In this document: piece after piece, positions 9,334 to 18,761 of the stretch
Numbering within the stretch: position 1 is the stretch's first letter
Layout of the letters: each line of letters starts with the position of its first letter
Source: Propionivibrio limicola
GTDB lineage: Bacteria > Pseudomonadota > Gammaproteobacteria > Burkholderiales > Rhodocyclaceae
DNA: 64,000 nt
Assembly (NCBI RefSeq): GCF_009469695.1
Contig: NZ_SSSR01000009.1
Location: 27,287-91,286, forward strand
Direction of reading: 5' to 3'
Translations under genes and position numbers: made by a program
Notes under the pieces: model-generated
What the model was told of the DNA's origin: nothing
Seen by the model: only the letters and a program-made list of their open reading frames with translations
Databases searched by the model: none

Positions 9334-9393
9334 GCCCAGCGGAGCTGGGCTCCTACGCGGAGCTCAGACGGTAGGAGCGCAGCTTTGCTGCGC
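9334..9393. repeat. REP pair (BIME-like), right copy
   Basis: The same two-unit structure as the left copy: GCCCAGC-GGA-GCTGGGC (9334-9350) with TCCTAC, then GTAGGAGCGCAGC with a perfect 7-bp hairpin closed by TTT (9377-9393). Only the spacer between units and one stem base differ from the left copy. It ends 18 bases before the apaH start codon, so the hairpin could affect apaH translation. Confidence 0.85.
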
Positions 9394-9411
9394 GAAACGG
9401 GATACAAACAA

Positions 9412-10233
9412 ATGGCTACCTACGCGATCGGTGACATTCAGGGCTGTTTTGGCGCGTTCATGCGCTTGCTTGAGCATTGTGCATTTGATGCCACAAAGGA
9501 CCGGCTCTGGCTGGTGGGCGATCTCGTCAATCGCGGGCCGCGTTCGCTCGAAACGTTGCGCTTCATCCGCGACCTCGGGCCGGCGGCGATTACCGTCCTC
9601 GGCAACCATGACCTGTCGCTGCTGATGGCGGGGGAAGGCTTCGGCAAGCGCGGCAAGGGCGATACGTTCGACGACATCCTGAGTGCGCCGGATCGTGACG
9701 AGTTGCTGTTCTGGCTGCGTCACCAGCCGCTCTGTCACGTCGAAGACAACTTCTGTCTGGTGCACGCCGGGCTGTTGCCGCAATGGACGGTGTCGGAAGC
9801 GCGGGCGCTGGCGGCCGAGGTCGAAGCGGCGCTGGTGGCTCCCGATTGGCGCGAGTTCATGGCGCAGATGTGGGGCAGCGAGCCGGCGATGTGGAAGGAC
9901 AGCCTCGTCGGCTGGCCGCGTTTGCGCGTGATCGTCAATGCCATGACGCGCATGCGTTTCTGCACGCCGCTCGGCGTCATGGATTTCAAGACCAAGGGCG
10001 AGGTGTACAAGGCGCCGCCCGGGCATCTGCCGTGGTTTGAGGTGCCGGGCCGGCGCAGTGCCGATTCCGTGCTGGTAACCGGGCACTGGTCGGCGCTGGG
10101 CCTGAAGATTCTGCCGAACCTCTTGGCGATCGATTCCGGCTGCCTGTGGGGCGGGCCGCTGACGGCGATCAGGCTGGAAGACCGGGCGATTTTTCAGGTG
10201 CTGGCGCTGCCGGAAGAAATCCGTTCCTGGTAG
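9412..10233 (+). CDS. apaH: Bis(5'-nucleosyl)-tetraphosphatase, symmetrical
   Basis: A 273-residue metallophosphatase of the ApaH family. Metal-binding motifs are GDIQGC near the N-terminus, GDLVNRGP, GNHDLSLL, and the later histidines in LVHAGLLPQW and GHWSALG. It hydrolyses Ap4A to two ADP, limiting alarmones made under heat and oxidative stress. The start is the ATG at 9412. The frame remains open upstream, but that part runs through the transposase gene and REP. The last 65 bases overlap the end of the convergent acyltransferase gene. Confidence 0.95.
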   Translation: MATYAIGDIQGCFGAFMRLLEHCAFDATKDRLWLVGDLVNRGPRSLETLRFIRDLGPAAITVLGNHDLSLLMAGEGFGKRGKGDTFDDILSAPDRDELLFWLRHQPLCHVEDNFCLVHAGLLPQWTVSEARALAAEVEAALVAPDWREFMAQMWGSEPAMWKDSLVGWPRLRVIVNAMTRMRFCTPLGVMDFKTKGEVYKAPPGHLPWFEVPGRRSADSVLVTGHWSALGLKILPNLLAIDSGCLWGGPLTAIRLEDRAIFQVLALPEEIRSW

Positions 10234-10966
10234 CGAGGATGTCGGCGATGGCGCGGTGGGCGGCGAGCGAGACTTCCCGCCGCGTCCGCTCCGTCGTGGC
10301 GATCGGCGCGGTCGGTTGCAGGCGCACGGTCAGCGAGTGGCTGGAAAGAATCGCCAGCAGGCATTCCTTGAGGGTGGTGTCGCCGGCGTAGGCCGGGGTC
10401 GTACTGATCCGGCCTGATTCATCGTGGTAGGAAATGGCGACCGGCAGCACCGGGTGGCCGGTTTCGACGGCCGGTTGCAGCAAGGCGGCATGAAAACCCA
10501 GGAGATGCGTGCCGTCGGTCGTCGTGCCCTCGGGAAACAGCGCTACATCCCGTCCTGCCGTGAGCAGGGCGTCGATCTGTCCATTCACCGTTTTGGCGTG
10601 TCCGCGGCTTCCGCGTTGCAGGAAGACGGTGTCGTTGCGCGCCGCCAGCCAGCCGATCAACGGCCATTGGCGCACTTCGGCCTTGGCGATGAAGGCGGCC
10701 GGGCGCACGGCATTGAGCGCGAAGATGTCGAGCCAGGAAACGTGATTGGCAACGATCAGGTTGCCGGGCGGGATGCCGTCGAGCGGCGCGTCGAGCCGGA
10801 TCGCGAGGATATCGAGCAAGCGGCGCGACCAGCGCCGCTTGAGGCGCAGGCGCTGTTCCGGCGCGAGCAGCGGGAAAACGGCGATCACGCAGATGATCGC
10901 CCAGATGATATGCAACGCCAGTCGCGCGCCGCGAAAGAACCGGAGCGGGAGTGGCGTTGGCGTCAT
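10169..10966 (-). CDS. 1-acyl-sn-glycerol-3-phosphate acyltransferase family (PlsC-like)
   Basis: 265 residues. An N-terminal membrane segment (HIIWAIICVIAVFPLLAP) is followed by the acyltransferase signature NHVSWLD (HX4D) and by FPEGTTTDG, the phosphate-binding motif. It would acylate lysophosphatidate or a related lysolipid at the inner membrane. The ATG at 10966 overlaps the stop of the kinase gene upstream (TAATG), so the two are translationally coupled. Its 3' end overlaps apaH by 65 bases in opposite orientation. Confidence 0.9.
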   Translation of the reverse strand: MTPTPLPLRFFRGARLALHIIWAIICVIAVFPLLAPEQRLRLKRRWSRRLLDILAIRLDAPLDGIPPGNLIVANHVSWLDIFALNAVRPAAFIAKAEVRQWPLIGWLAARNDTVFLQRGSRGHAKTVNGQIDALLTAGRDVALFPEGTTTDGTHLLGFHAALLQPAVETGHPVLPVAISYHDESGRISTTPAYAGDTTLKECLLAILSSHSLTVRLQPTAPIATTERTRREVSLAAHRAIADILATRNGFLPAAPAPEKSPGLPA

Positions 10967-11901
10967 TACCACGGCGCGTAGCCGAAGGCCTGTGCGAATT
11001 TGTCGGCGATCTCCTGGCGGCTCGGCTGGTGATTCTGGCCGCCGCGGCTGGCGATCTTGATGGCGCCCATGACGGAAGCGAGCTGCCCGGCTTTTTCCCA
11101 GCCCCAGCCCTGCTGGATGCCGTAGAGCAGGCCGGCGCGATAGGCGTCGCCGCAGCCCGTCGGGTCGACGACCTGGTCCGCTTCGACGCAGGGAATCCGG
11201 ATGCGGTGGTCGCCGGCGTAAATCTCCGAACCGGCCGCGCCGCGCGTCACGATCAGGGCCTCGACCAGCCCGGCGAGTTGGGCGATGGACAGGCCCGTGC
11301 GTTCGCAGAGCATTTTGGCTTCATAGTCGTTGAAGCAGGCGCAGGTAGCCTGCTGCATGAAGGCCAGCAGTTCGTCGCCGGAGAACATCGGCATGCCCTG
11401 GCCCGGGTCGAAGATGAAGGGAATTTCCGCGTTGGCGAGGTCGGCCGCGTGCTGCAGCATGCCTTCACGGCCGTCCGGGGCGACGATGGCCAGCGTCGCG
11501 CCATCGACGTCACCCACCCGGTTCTGGTGCGAAAGGCTCATTGCCCCGGGGTGGAAGGCGGTGATCTGGTTGTCGTCGAGGTCGGTGGTGATGAAGGCTT
11601 GCGCCGTGAAGTTGCCGGCGACGTGGCGGACGTGCGCACGCGATAGGCCGAGATCGTCGAGGCGCGCCAGATAGGGCGGCGCATCGTCGCCGACGGTGGC
11701 CATGATCAGCGGATCGCCGCCGAGCAGCTGGAGGTTGTAGGCGATGTTGCCGGCACAGCCGCCGAATTCGCGCCGCATCTCGGGCACCAGAAAGGCGACG
11801 TTCAGGATGTGGATCTGGTCGGGCAGGATGTGGTTCTTGAAGCGATCGCGAAAGACCATGATGTTGTCGTAGGCGATCGAACCGCAGATGAGTGTGGTCA
11901 T
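10966..11901 (-). CDS. PfkB family carbohydrate (adenosine/ribokinase-type) kinase
   Basis: 311 residues of a ribokinase-fold kinase. REFGGCAGNIAYNLQLLGG is the first PfkB signature, and DPTGCGDAYRAG carries the catalytic Asp and anion hole. Similar betaproteobacterial proteins are labelled adenosine kinase or carbohydrate kinase; the true substrate is not visible. It is the fifth gene of the accB operon, 48 bases after the DUF3426 gene and coupled to the plsC-like gene. Confidence 0.9.
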   Translation of the reverse strand: MTTLICGSIAYDNIMVFRDRFKNHILPDQIHILNVAFLVPEMRREFGGCAGNIAYNLQLLGGDPLIMATVGDDAPPYLARLDDLGLSRAHVRHVAGNFTAQAFITTDLDDNQITAFHPGAMSLSHQNRVGDVDGATLAIVAPDGREGMLQHAADLANAEIPFIFDPGQGMPMFSGDELLAFMQQATCACFNDYEAKMLCERTGLSIAQLAGLVEALIVTRGAAGSEIYAGDHRIRIPCVEADQVVDPTGCGDAYRAGLLYGIQQGWGWEKAGQLASVMGAIKIASRGGQNHQPSRQEIADKFAQAFGYAPW

Positions 11902-11949
11902 GGGAAGGGCTCGAAAAAATGTCCGAAGGATGAGTCGGGAGAGGTAGCC

Positions 11950-13011
11950 TCAGGGATAAAAAACGTACAGTCGGTAACCGGAAGCTTCGACTTCCCTGGC
12001 TTCGATCCAGAGGCGGATGGCGATGTCGGTATTGGCCGGGAATGCCTTGGTCGGGGCGAGTTTGGCCGGCAGGTAGTCGGCAGGGGCGAACACGCGCCGG
12101 GCGATCGGCTCGTCCGCCGTGTCGGTGAGCGCGAGTTCCAGCACCGGGTAGGCCATTTCGTGCTTGGCGCTGTTGCGCAACGTCGCGGTGAGGAGCAGTC
12201 GGTTGCCGTGGGCCGGATCCGTTTGCAGGTCGGAGGTTTCGATGCTGACCTGCTGGGCATCGCGCGGCAGCGGGATGTCGGCGCCGAACAGGCGGGAGAA
12301 ACCGGCCAGCGCCGGGCGCAGAGCGGGTGCCGAAAGTGCGATCTCGGTCCGGAAGTGGAAGGCGAGCTGTCCCGCCAGCGCCAGTACGAGCAGCACTGTG
12401 GCCAGCGTGAATGGCCAGCGGACAACTTTCTCGGCCGCCAGTCCTGCCGGAGGGGGCATGACGCCTTCCGACCATTTGCTGTAACCGGGAATTTCCGTCG
12501 TGTCGCGTGGCACGATGAGGCCGTTGGCTTTGCCGAGTTCCTCTAGTTCGGTCGCGCTGAGCGGGGTTTCCTGATTGTCGCCTTCCCGCTGGGTTTCCGG
12601 CTCGATTTCATCACCGGTTCCATTCCCGGTTTCATCGCCGGGATGGGATTCTTCCTTGGCCGATACGGCGGGACTCGCGAAAGCCACCTCTTCGTCGACA
12701 GGCGCGAAAGACATGGTCGGTTCCGTCTTCTCAGGCGGTTCGCTGAGTTCGATGTCCGGGAAGTCGGCCGCCGGTTCGGGGGCAGGGTAGCTGTGCTCCT
12801 CCGGCGCGGGGAAAACGTCGGCGGGCGGGGCCGGCTGCGTGATGGTGGCTACGGGGGCGACGGGTCTAGCGGCCGGCTCCTCGTCGAGCAGGTAATCGAG
12901 GGCGTTGAAGACGTGGCTGCATTGTCCGCACCGGACTTTTCCCGCACGCGCCTTGAGTTGTTCCGGGGTGACGCGGAACGTGGTCTGGCATTCGGGGCAG
13001 CGCGTCTTCAT
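11950..13011 (-). CDS. Zinc-ribbon and DUF3426 domain membrane protein
   Basis: 353 residues. The N-terminus (residues 1-40) is an MJ0042-type zinc ribbon with two CxxC pairs, RCPECQ and RCGQCS. A long acidic, proline-rich linker follows (about 50-200), then one transmembrane helix (WPFTLATVLLVLALAGQLAF) and a C-terminal DUF3426 domain. The topology suggests a cytoplasmic zinc ribbon joined to a periplasmic beta domain. The function is unknown. In betaproteobacteria the gene usually follows prmA, as here (12-base spacing). Confidence 0.9.
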   Translation of the reverse strand: MKTRCPECQTTFRVTPEQLKARAGKVRCGQCSHVFNALDYLLDEEPAARPVAPVATITQPAPPADVFPAPEEHSYPAPEPAADFPDIELSEPPEKTEPTMSFAPVDEEVAFASPAVSAKEESHPGDETGNGTGDEIEPETQREGDNQETPLSATELEELGKANGLIVPRDTTEIPGYSKWSEGVMPPPAGLAAEKVVRWPFTLATVLLVLALAGQLAFHFRTEIALSAPALRPALAGFSRLFGADIPLPRDAQQVSIETSDLQTDPAHGNRLLLTATLRNSAKHEMAYPVLELALTDTADEPIARRVFAPADYLPAKLAPTKAFPANTDIAIRLWIEAREVEASGYRLYVFYP

Positions 13012-13023
13012 CGGTCAGTTCTC

Positions 13024-13911
13024 CTAGCGGGTTCCGGCCAGACAAACCCAGCCGTCGCGGGTGTCGGCGATGGTCAGCGGAATGTACGGCGCGTAGGCGG
13101 CGACCAGTTCTTCGGCCTGTTCTTCCAGAATGCCGGAGAGCGCCAGCTGGCCGCCGGGCCGCACATGCGAGCAGATGGCCGGGGCGAGCGCCTTGAGCGG
13201 ATTGGACAGGATGTTGGCGACGACAAGGTCGAACTGGCCTTCGATTTCACTGGCGGAGTCGGCGAAGCGGGCGCTGACCTCGTTGCGCTCGGCGTTGCTG
13301 ATCGCCGCGCTGACCGCTTGCCGGTCGATATCGACGCCGAGCACGTCGCGCGCGCCGAGCTTGGCGGCGGCGATGGCGAGAATGCCCGAGCCGCAGCCGT
13401 AGTCGAGCAGCGAGACGCCCGGCGTGACGGTGCGTTCGAGCCATTCGAGGCAGAGCCGGGTGGTCGGGTGCGAGCCGGTGCCGAAGGCCATGCCGGGATC
13501 GAGCACGAGCACGATGGCCTCGGGGTCGGGCGCTTCGTGCCACGAGGGCACGATCCACAGCCGGTCGGAGACGCGGATCGGGTCGAACTGCGACTGGGTG
13601 AGCTGGACCCAGTTCTGCTCCTCGACTGTTTCGTGGGTGTAGGGCGGGATTTCGGTAAGGCCGATGGCGGCGGCGCAGGCTTCCAGCAGTTCATCGACGT
13701 CGGTGTCTGCTTCGAGCAGGGCGACGACGCGCGAGCGATCCCAACCGGGCGTGGTGATCGAGCCGGGTTCGCCGAATTGCGGTTTTTCTTCCGGCGTGCC
13801 GGCGTCGGCGTCTTCGATGCTGGCCGAAAGGGCGCCGGCGTCAAGCAGGGCGTCGGCGAGCGCGTCGGCGTGTTCGCAGCCGGTTTCGATGGTGATGGAT
13901 TGCCAGGTCAT
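13024..13911 (-). CDS. prmA: Ribosomal protein L11 methyltransferase
   Basis: 295 residues, the normal PrmA length. An N-terminal substrate-binding domain begins MTWQSITIETGCEHADAL. The class I methyltransferase fold follows: GMAFGTGSHPTTRLCL, LLDYGCGSGILAIAA for SAM binding, and VVANILSNPL as the NPP-like catalytic loop. It trimethylates L11 in the cytoplasm. I start it at the ATG at 13911, four bases after the accC stop. The frame stays open further upstream but only through accC. Confidence 0.96.
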   Translation of the reverse strand: MTWQSITIETGCEHADALADALLDAGALSASIEDADAGTPEEKPQFGEPGSITTPGWDRSRVVALLEADTDVDELLEACAAAIGLTEIPPYTHETVEEQNWVQLTQSQFDPIRVSDRLWIVPSWHEAPDPEAIVLVLDPGMAFGTGSHPTTRLCLEWLERTVTPGVSLLDYGCGSGILAIAAAKLGARDVLGVDIDRQAVSAAISNAERNEVSARFADSASEIEGQFDLVVANILSNPLKALAPAICSHVRPGGQLALSGILEEQAEELVAAYAPYIPLTIADTRDGWVCLAGTR

Positions 13912-13915
13912 GGTT

Positions 13916-15280
13916 TTACTTTTCTTTCTTGACTTCGCTCTGGGCGGCGAGCTTGTTTTCGAGATAGTGGATGTTAATGCCACCTTCGACGAAATTGGCA
14001 TCCTGCAACAATTCCTGATGCAGCGCGATGTTCGTCTTGATGCCTTCGATGCTCATTTCCGACAAGGCGATGCGCATGCGGCGGATGGCCTGGTCGCGCG
14101 TGTCGCCGTAGGCGATGACCTTGGCGACCATCGAATCGTAATGCGGCGGCACGGTGTAGCCCTGATAAATGTGCGAATCGACGCGGATGCCGGGGCCGCC
14201 GGGCGGGTGATACAGCGTGATCTTGCCGGGAAATGGCACGAACGTGTAGGGATCTTCGGCGTTGATGCGGCATTCGATGGCGTGGCCGCGGAAGTTGAGA
14301 TCGCGTTGCCGGAAGCGGAGTTTCTCGCCGGCGGCGACGCGGATTTGTTCCTGCACGATGTCGATGCCGCTGATCATTTCGGTGACCGGGTGTTCGACCT
14401 GAACGCGCGTGTTCATCTCGATGAAGTAGAACTCGCCGTTCTCGTAAAGAAATTCGAAGGTGCCGGCGCCGCGGTAGTTGATGCGCCGGCAGGCCTCGGC
14501 GCAACGCTCGCCGATGCGCGCGATGTGGCGGGCCGGAATGCCAGGGGCCGGAGCTTCCTCGATGATCTTCTGGTGGCGGCGCTGCATCGAGCAGTCGCGC
14601 TCGCCGAGATAGACGGCGTTCTTGTAGCTGTCGGCGAGCACCTGGATTTCCACGTGGCGGGGATTTTCCAGGTACTTTTCCATATAGACGTTGGCGTTGC
14701 CGAAGAAGTTGAGCGCTTCGGTGCGCGTCATCGTCACCGCGTTGAGCAGTGCCGCTTCGGTGTGCACGACGCGCATGCCGCGCCCGCCACCGCCGCCGGC
14801 GGCCTTGATGATTACCGGATAGCCGATGGTCTTGGCGATGCGGAGGATTTCCTTCGGATCTTCCGGCAGGCCGCCTTCGGAGCCCGGCACGCACGGTACG
14901 CCGGCCGCCTTCATGGCGTCCTTGGCCGACACCTTGTCGCCCATCAGGCGGATGGTTTCGGGACGCGGGCCGATGAACACGAAGCCGGACGATTCGACGC
15001 GCTCGGCAAAGTCGGCGTTCTCGGAAAGAAAGCCGTAGCCGGGGTGGATCGCCTGCGCATCGGTAACTTCGGCCGCCGAAATGATCGCCGGGACGTTGAG
15101 ATAGCTCTGATTGGACGGGGCAGGGCCGATGCAGACCGATTCGTCGGCCAGCTTCACGTATTTGGCTTCGCGGTCGGCCTCGGAGTGGACGACGACCGTC
15201 TTGACGCCCAACTCGCGGCAGGCGCGCTGGATGCGTAGCGCGATTTCGCCGCGATTGGCGATGAGGACTTTTCCGAACAT
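13916..15280 (-). CDS. accC: Acetyl-CoA carboxylase, biotin carboxylase subunit
   Basis: 454 residues, close to the 449 of E. coli AccC. It starts [17 protein letters not shown]. The glycine-rich ATP-grasp loop [12 protein letters not shown] and the [14 protein letters not shown] catalytic region are both intact. It carboxylates biotin on AccB with ATP and bicarbonate for malonyl-CoA synthesis. The ATG at 15280 has a GGAGGA ribosome site and lies 14 bases after accB. accB-accC is the usual pair; the prmA fusion to this operon is common in betaproteobacteria. Confidence 0.98.
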   Translation of the reverse strand: MFGKVLIANRGEIALRIQRACRELGVKTVVVHSEADREAKYVKLADESVCIGPAPSNQSYLNVPAIISAAEVTDAQAIHPGYGFLSENADFAERVESSGFVFIGPRPETIRLMGDKVSAKDAMKAAGVPCVPGSEGGLPEDPKEILRIAKTIGYPVIIKAAGGGGGRGMRVVHTEAALLNAVTMTRTEALNFFGNANVYMEKYLENPRHVEIQVLADSYKNAVYLGERDCSMQRRHQKIIEEAPAPGIPARHIARIGERCAEACRRINYRGAGTFEFLYENGEFYFIEMNTRVQVEHPVTEMISGIDIVQEQIRVAAGEKLRFRQRDLNFRGHAIECRINAEDPYTFVPFPGKITLYHPPGGPGIRVDSHIYQGYTVPPHYDSMVAKVIAYGDTRDQAIRRMRIALSEMSIEGIKTNIALHQELLQDANFVEGGINIHYLENKLAAQSEVKKEK

Positions 15281-15294
15281 GGCGGAATCCTCCT

Positions 15295-15768
15295 TCAGCC
15301 GACGATGAAGAGGGGTTCGCCGTATTCGACCGGCTGGCCATTTTCGACCAGGATGGCCTTGATGGTGCCGGCGCAGTCGGATTCGATCTCGTTGAGCAGT
15401 TTCATGGCTTCGATGATGCACAGCGTGTCGCCGGTCTTGACCGTGCTGCCGAGTTCGACGAACGGGTCGGAGCCGGGGCTGGCCGAACGGTAGAAGGTGC
15501 CGACCATCGGTGATTTGACGACCTGGCCTTCCGGCGTTTTCGGCGCTTCGCTCGCTTCCGGCGTTGTCGAGGGCGCGGCGGCGCCGACGTTGGCCGGGGC
15601 GGCCGGCAGGGTGATGGCCGGGGCCTGCGGCATCATGATGGTCTGTTGTGCGGCGTTGGCCGAATGCTTGGCGATCCGGACCTTTTCTTCGCCCTCGGTG
15701 ACTTCGAGTTCGGTGATGCCCGATTCCTCGACCAGATCGATCAGCTTCTTTAGTTTGCGAAGATCCAT
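15295..15768 (-). CDS. accB: Acetyl-CoA carboxylase biotin carboxyl carrier protein
   Basis: 157 residues. The N-terminus [18 protein letters not shown] is typical of BCCP. A flexible Ala/Pro linker covers about 45-80, and the C-terminal biotinyl domain has [10 protein letters not shown] with the biotinylated Lys123. It is the first gene of the minus-strand operon. The 248 bases upstream, to the nucleotidyltransferase gene, should hold the operon promoter. No aroQ precedes it, unlike in many relatives. Confidence 0.97.
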   Translation of the reverse strand: MDLRKLKKLIDLVEESGITELEVTEGEEKVRIAKHSANAAQQTIMMPQAPAITLPAAPANVGAAAPSTTPEASEAPKTPEGQVVKSPMVGTFYRSASPGSDPFVELGSTVKTGDTLCIIEAMKLLNEIESDCAGTIKAILVENGQPVEYGEPLFIVG

Positions 15769-16016
15769 GAATTTGCCTCCTCGAAGGTGCGTGGTAAGCC
15801 GTCAGACCCGTGGTCGGCGGCTGGAGTTCGTCGTGAGCGGTGTTGCGTAGTTATTGGCAACGGTTGTGGATGGAATGCCCGTTGCGGAAAGGATGTGAAG
15901 TTTGCACGTTGCAAGTGAATCGCGGCAGTTTGCCGCACTTGGCCGCTTTTTGTCCAGCAACGACCATTGTGGCCGGTTTTCCCGGAAAAGCAAATTGAGA
16001 ACCGGTTTTGAAGCCG

Positions 16017-16613
16017 CTACTCTCCTGCCGCAAGCATTTTCCGGAGCGCATCGAGGCGTGCGCGCTGGCGCACCCGGCCGTCGCGCGTCTTGAGCGTGAC
16101 GCGCTCTTCGTGCGGTGGGTAAACGATCAGGTTGATGTCTGCCTCCTCGCCGTGCAGGGTGAGTACCGCTTCGGCGCGGTCGGTGCGCGGCTCGCTGTGG
16201 CTGAAGTCGAGGCGCTGGTTGAGCAGGAAGATTTCGACGTCCTTGGCGCTGTCGGTGAATAGCTGGATGTCGATGTCGGCGTAGCGGCCAGCGGTTCCGT
16301 CGAGAACCGAGCCGGTGAGATAAGGGTTGAATCGTTGCAGAATGGCCATCACTTCGGCCGCTTTTCGCCGAAGAAGCGTTATTCGCTCGGCGTGTTCGTC
16401 GCCGTGAAACAGCCGCTGGATCAGGCGCAATTCGGACTCGATCTCGGCGTTTTCGGGCAGGCGCGTGTTTTCCGGCAGGCCGAGGCTTTGCACGGCCTTG
16501 CGCTTCGCCTGGGCATAATCCGTGACGCCCTCTTCGGCCATCAATCGCGCGGCGGCGGAGGCGATCAGTTGTCGTTGGTGCAGGCTGTTCGTACTTTCGT
16601 GGCGGCGCGGCAT
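16017..16613 (-). CDS. Predicted nucleotidyltransferase domain protein
   Basis: 198 residues. The N-terminal half is helical and charged (SAAARLMAEEGVTDYAQAKR). The C-terminal half contains a minimal nucleotidyltransferase signature, GSVLDGTAGRYADIDIQLF, with the G-S and the D-x-D metal ligands, and a third acidic residue in EEADINLIVYP. The substrate is unknown; similar genes are found next to mpl or accB in betaproteobacteria. It is divergent from mpl (171-base gap). Confidence 0.7.
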   Translation of the reverse strand: MPRRHESTNSLHQRQLIASAAARLMAEEGVTDYAQAKRKAVQSLGLPENTRLPENAEIESELRLIQRLFHGDEHAERITLLRRKAAEVMAILQRFNPYLTGSVLDGTAGRYADIDIQLFTDSAKDVEIFLLNQRLDFSHSEPRTDRAEAVLTLHGEEADINLIVYPPHEERVTLKTRDGRVRQRARLDALRKMLAAGE

Positions 16614-16784
16614 GTTTGATATCCGGTCGGTGGTTGAAATTGGGTTGATCGGTTTCGGGGCGTCCGAAGTCGGCGTTGCCGCAGCGGACGGGGCTGTTGG
16701 CCGGGCGGGAGTACAATTCGCGTCTCTTTGGATCGGCCAGCCTCACATGTATTGGTCCGGCAAATTCTAACTTGGGTTCATTTC

Positions 16785-18167
16785 ATGCATATTCACATTC
16801 TTGGCATCTGCGGCACGTTCATGGGCGGCATTGCGCAGTTGGCGCGGGCGGCCGGGCATCGCGTCACCGGCTGCGATACGGGTGTCTATCCGCCGATGAG
16901 CACGCAGCTCGAAGCGGCCGGGATCGAGCTGATCGAAGGTTACGGTACCGAACAACTGGCGCTCAATCCCGATTGCTTCGTAGTCGGCAATGCCATTTCG
17001 CGCGGCAATCTGCTGCTGGAGGAAATTCTCGACCGTGGCCTGCCCTATGTTTCCGGCCCGCAATGGCTGGCCGACAACGTGCTGCAGGGGCGCTGGGTGC
17101 TGGCGGTGGCCGGGACGCACGGCAAGACGACGACCTCGTCGATGCTGGCCTGGATTCTCGAAGACGCTGGCCTGAGCCCGGGTTTTCTGATCGGCGGGGT
17201 GCCGATGAACTTCGGTGTTTCGGCCCGATTGTCGGGGAAAAGTGAAGATTCTCCGTTCTTCGTGATCGAAGCGGACGAATACGATACGGCGTTCTGCGAC
17301 AAGCGCTCGAAGTTCATTCACTACCGGCCCCGGACTGCCGTCCTCAATAACCTCGAATTCGATCATGCGGATATCTTCGCCGATCTGGCGGCGATCGAAA
17401 CGCAGTTCCACCATCTCGTGCGCACTCTGCCGCGCAACGGGCTGGTCGTCAGCAATGCCGGCGAGGCAAGTCTCGACCGGGTGCTGACACGCGGTTGCTG
17501 GACGCCGGTTGAACGCTTCAACGACGCGGGTGGCTGGCATGCGCTGGGTGACGATGCCGACGGCTCGTTCCGCCTGATGCGCGGGCAGGAAGAGGTCGGG
17601 CGCACGCAGTGGTCGTTGACCGGTGATCACAACCGGGCCAACGCGGTGGCCGCGCTGCTCGCCGCCCGCCATGTCGGCGTGCCGTTCGATCAAGGACTGG
17701 CGGCGTTGTCATGCTTTGAAAACGTCAAGCGGCGGATGGAACTGCGCGGCGTCGAGCGTGGCGTCAGCGTTTACGACGATTTCGCCCACCACCCGACGGC
17801 GATTGCGACAACGATCGCCGGCCTCAAGCGCAAGATCGCTGCCGGGCAGGCCGGTGCGGCGGCGCCGCGCATCCTCGCCGTCCTTGAACCGCGCTCGAAC
17901 ACGATGAAGCTCGGCGTGATGAAGGCGCAGCTGCCGGCGAGTCTGGCCGAGGCCGACCTCGTGTTCTGTTTCGGCGCCAATCTCGGCTGGGATGCTGCCG
18001 GGGCGCTGGCGCCGATGGGCGGCAAGGCGCACGTCAGCGACGATCTCGATGCGCTGGTGGCTCGCGTCGTCGCGGCGGCACGTCCCGGCGATCACATTCT
18101 GGTCATGAGCAACGGCGGCTTCGGCGGCATTCACGGCAAGCTGCTGGCGGCGCTGGCCATTCTCTGA
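16785..18167 (+). CDS. mpl: UDP-N-acetylmuramate:L-alanyl-gamma-D-glutamyl-meso-diaminopimelate ligase
   Basis: 460 residues of a Mur-ligase fold. It begins MHIHILGICGTFMGGIA, which is specific to Mpl. The ATP loop is AGTHGKTTTSS, and FVIEADEYDTAF and DDFAHHPTAI are conserved catalytic segments. It recycles murein tripeptide onto UDP-MurNAc in the cytoplasm. The start is the ATG at 16785. It is monocistronic, ending 37 bases before a strong terminator. Confidence 0.96.
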   Translation: MHIHILGICGTFMGGIAQLARAAGHRVTGCDTGVYPPMSTQLEAAGIELIEGYGTEQLALNPDCFVVGNAISRGNLLLEEILDRGLPYVSGPQWLADNVLQGRWVLAVAGTHGKTTTSSMLAWILEDAGLSPGFLIGGVPMNFGVSARLSGKSEDSPFFVIEADEYDTAFCDKRSKFIHYRPRTAVLNNLEFDHADIFADLAAIETQFHHLVRTLPRNGLVVSNAGEASLDRVLTRGCWTPVERFNDAGGWHALGDDADGSFRLMRGQEEVGRTQWSLTGDHNRANAVAALLAARHVGVPFDQGLAALSCFENVKRRMELRGVERGVSVYDDFAHHPTAIATTIAGLKRKIAAGQAGAAAPRILAVLEPRSNTMKLGVMKAQLPASLAEADLVFCFGANLGWDAAGALAPMGGKAHVSDDLDALVARVVAAARPGDHILVMSNGGFGGIHGKLLAALAIL

Positions 18168-18204
18168 CGCCCGATTGGCCGGTGCCGGTCGCCGGAAAAC
18201 GAAG

Positions 18205-18238
18205 CGGCCAGCCCCTGCGAGGGGACTGGCCGTTTTTT
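18205..18238 (+). terminator. Rho-independent terminator after mpl
   Basis: A 12-bp stem (CGGCCAG plus CCCCT against AGGGG plus CTGGCCG, with one bulged A), a three-base GCG loop, and a run of six T at 18233-18238. It ends transcription of mpl before the convergent gene. Confidence 0.92.
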
Positions 18239-18253
18239 GCTTAAAGCGCGGAA

Positions 18254-18730
18254 TCAGAGGCCGAGCAGACGCGCGTGCACCTTGATCACAACCTTGCGGA
18301 ACGGCGTCGTGTCCTTGGTCGCAACGCAGGGGCGGTGCAGTTCTCCGGGCAGGAAGACGATGTAGCTGCCGGGCGCCACGTCGAGGAAGAATTCGTTGGC
18401 GGGCGTGGCGTAGAAGCCGAGGTCGCGTTCTTCGAATTCCTCGGTGACGGCGGCGATGCCGGGTTGCGGCAGGGAAAAGCCGAAACGCTCGGTCGTGCTG
18501 ACCGGTATCTGGATGTCGGCGTAGCTGCGGTGCACTTCCGGGTGGCAGTCCTCGACGGCGCGCGGCGTGGCGTCCTCGATGATGTAGAACAGCTCCTCTC
18601 CCTCGATCGGGTAGCGGCCGGGAGTCAGGGTGGCGGCATCGATTTTCTGCACGGTCTCGATGGCGCGGCGGATAACCTCGGGAAGGACGCCGCCCTGGCG
18701 GCTAACGTCGGCGATGTGGCCAAGAATCAT
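18254..18730 (-). CDS. YhcH/YjgK/YiaL family protein (DUF386)
   Basis: 158 residues. The core of the family is visible: MILGHIADV start, GRYPIEGEELFYII, VHRSYADIQIPV, and FLPGELHRPCV with the metal-binding His residues. Members are cupin-fold proteins linked to sugar catabolism, including sialic acid anomer conversion and beta-glycoside metabolism. I start it at the ATG at 18730; the frame continues upstream into the LysR gene without family similarity. It lies 31 bases downstream of that LysR gene on the same strand. Confidence 0.9.
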   Translation of the reverse strand: MILGHIADVSRQGGVLPEVIRRAIETVQKIDAATLTPGRYPIEGEELFYIIEDATPRAVEDCHPEVHRSYADIQIPVSTTERFGFSLPQPGIAAVTEEFEERDLGFYATPANEFFLDVAPGSYIVFLPGELHRPCVATKDTTPFRKVVIKVHARLLGL

Positions 18731-18761
18731 GTCTGTGTTCCTTAGAGTGAGGATCGATCGA

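Noticed and set aside
13074..13844. Proline/arginine-rich frame on the minus strand inside prmA
   Set aside because: It is a frame-shifted reading of prmA with biased composition and no start signal.
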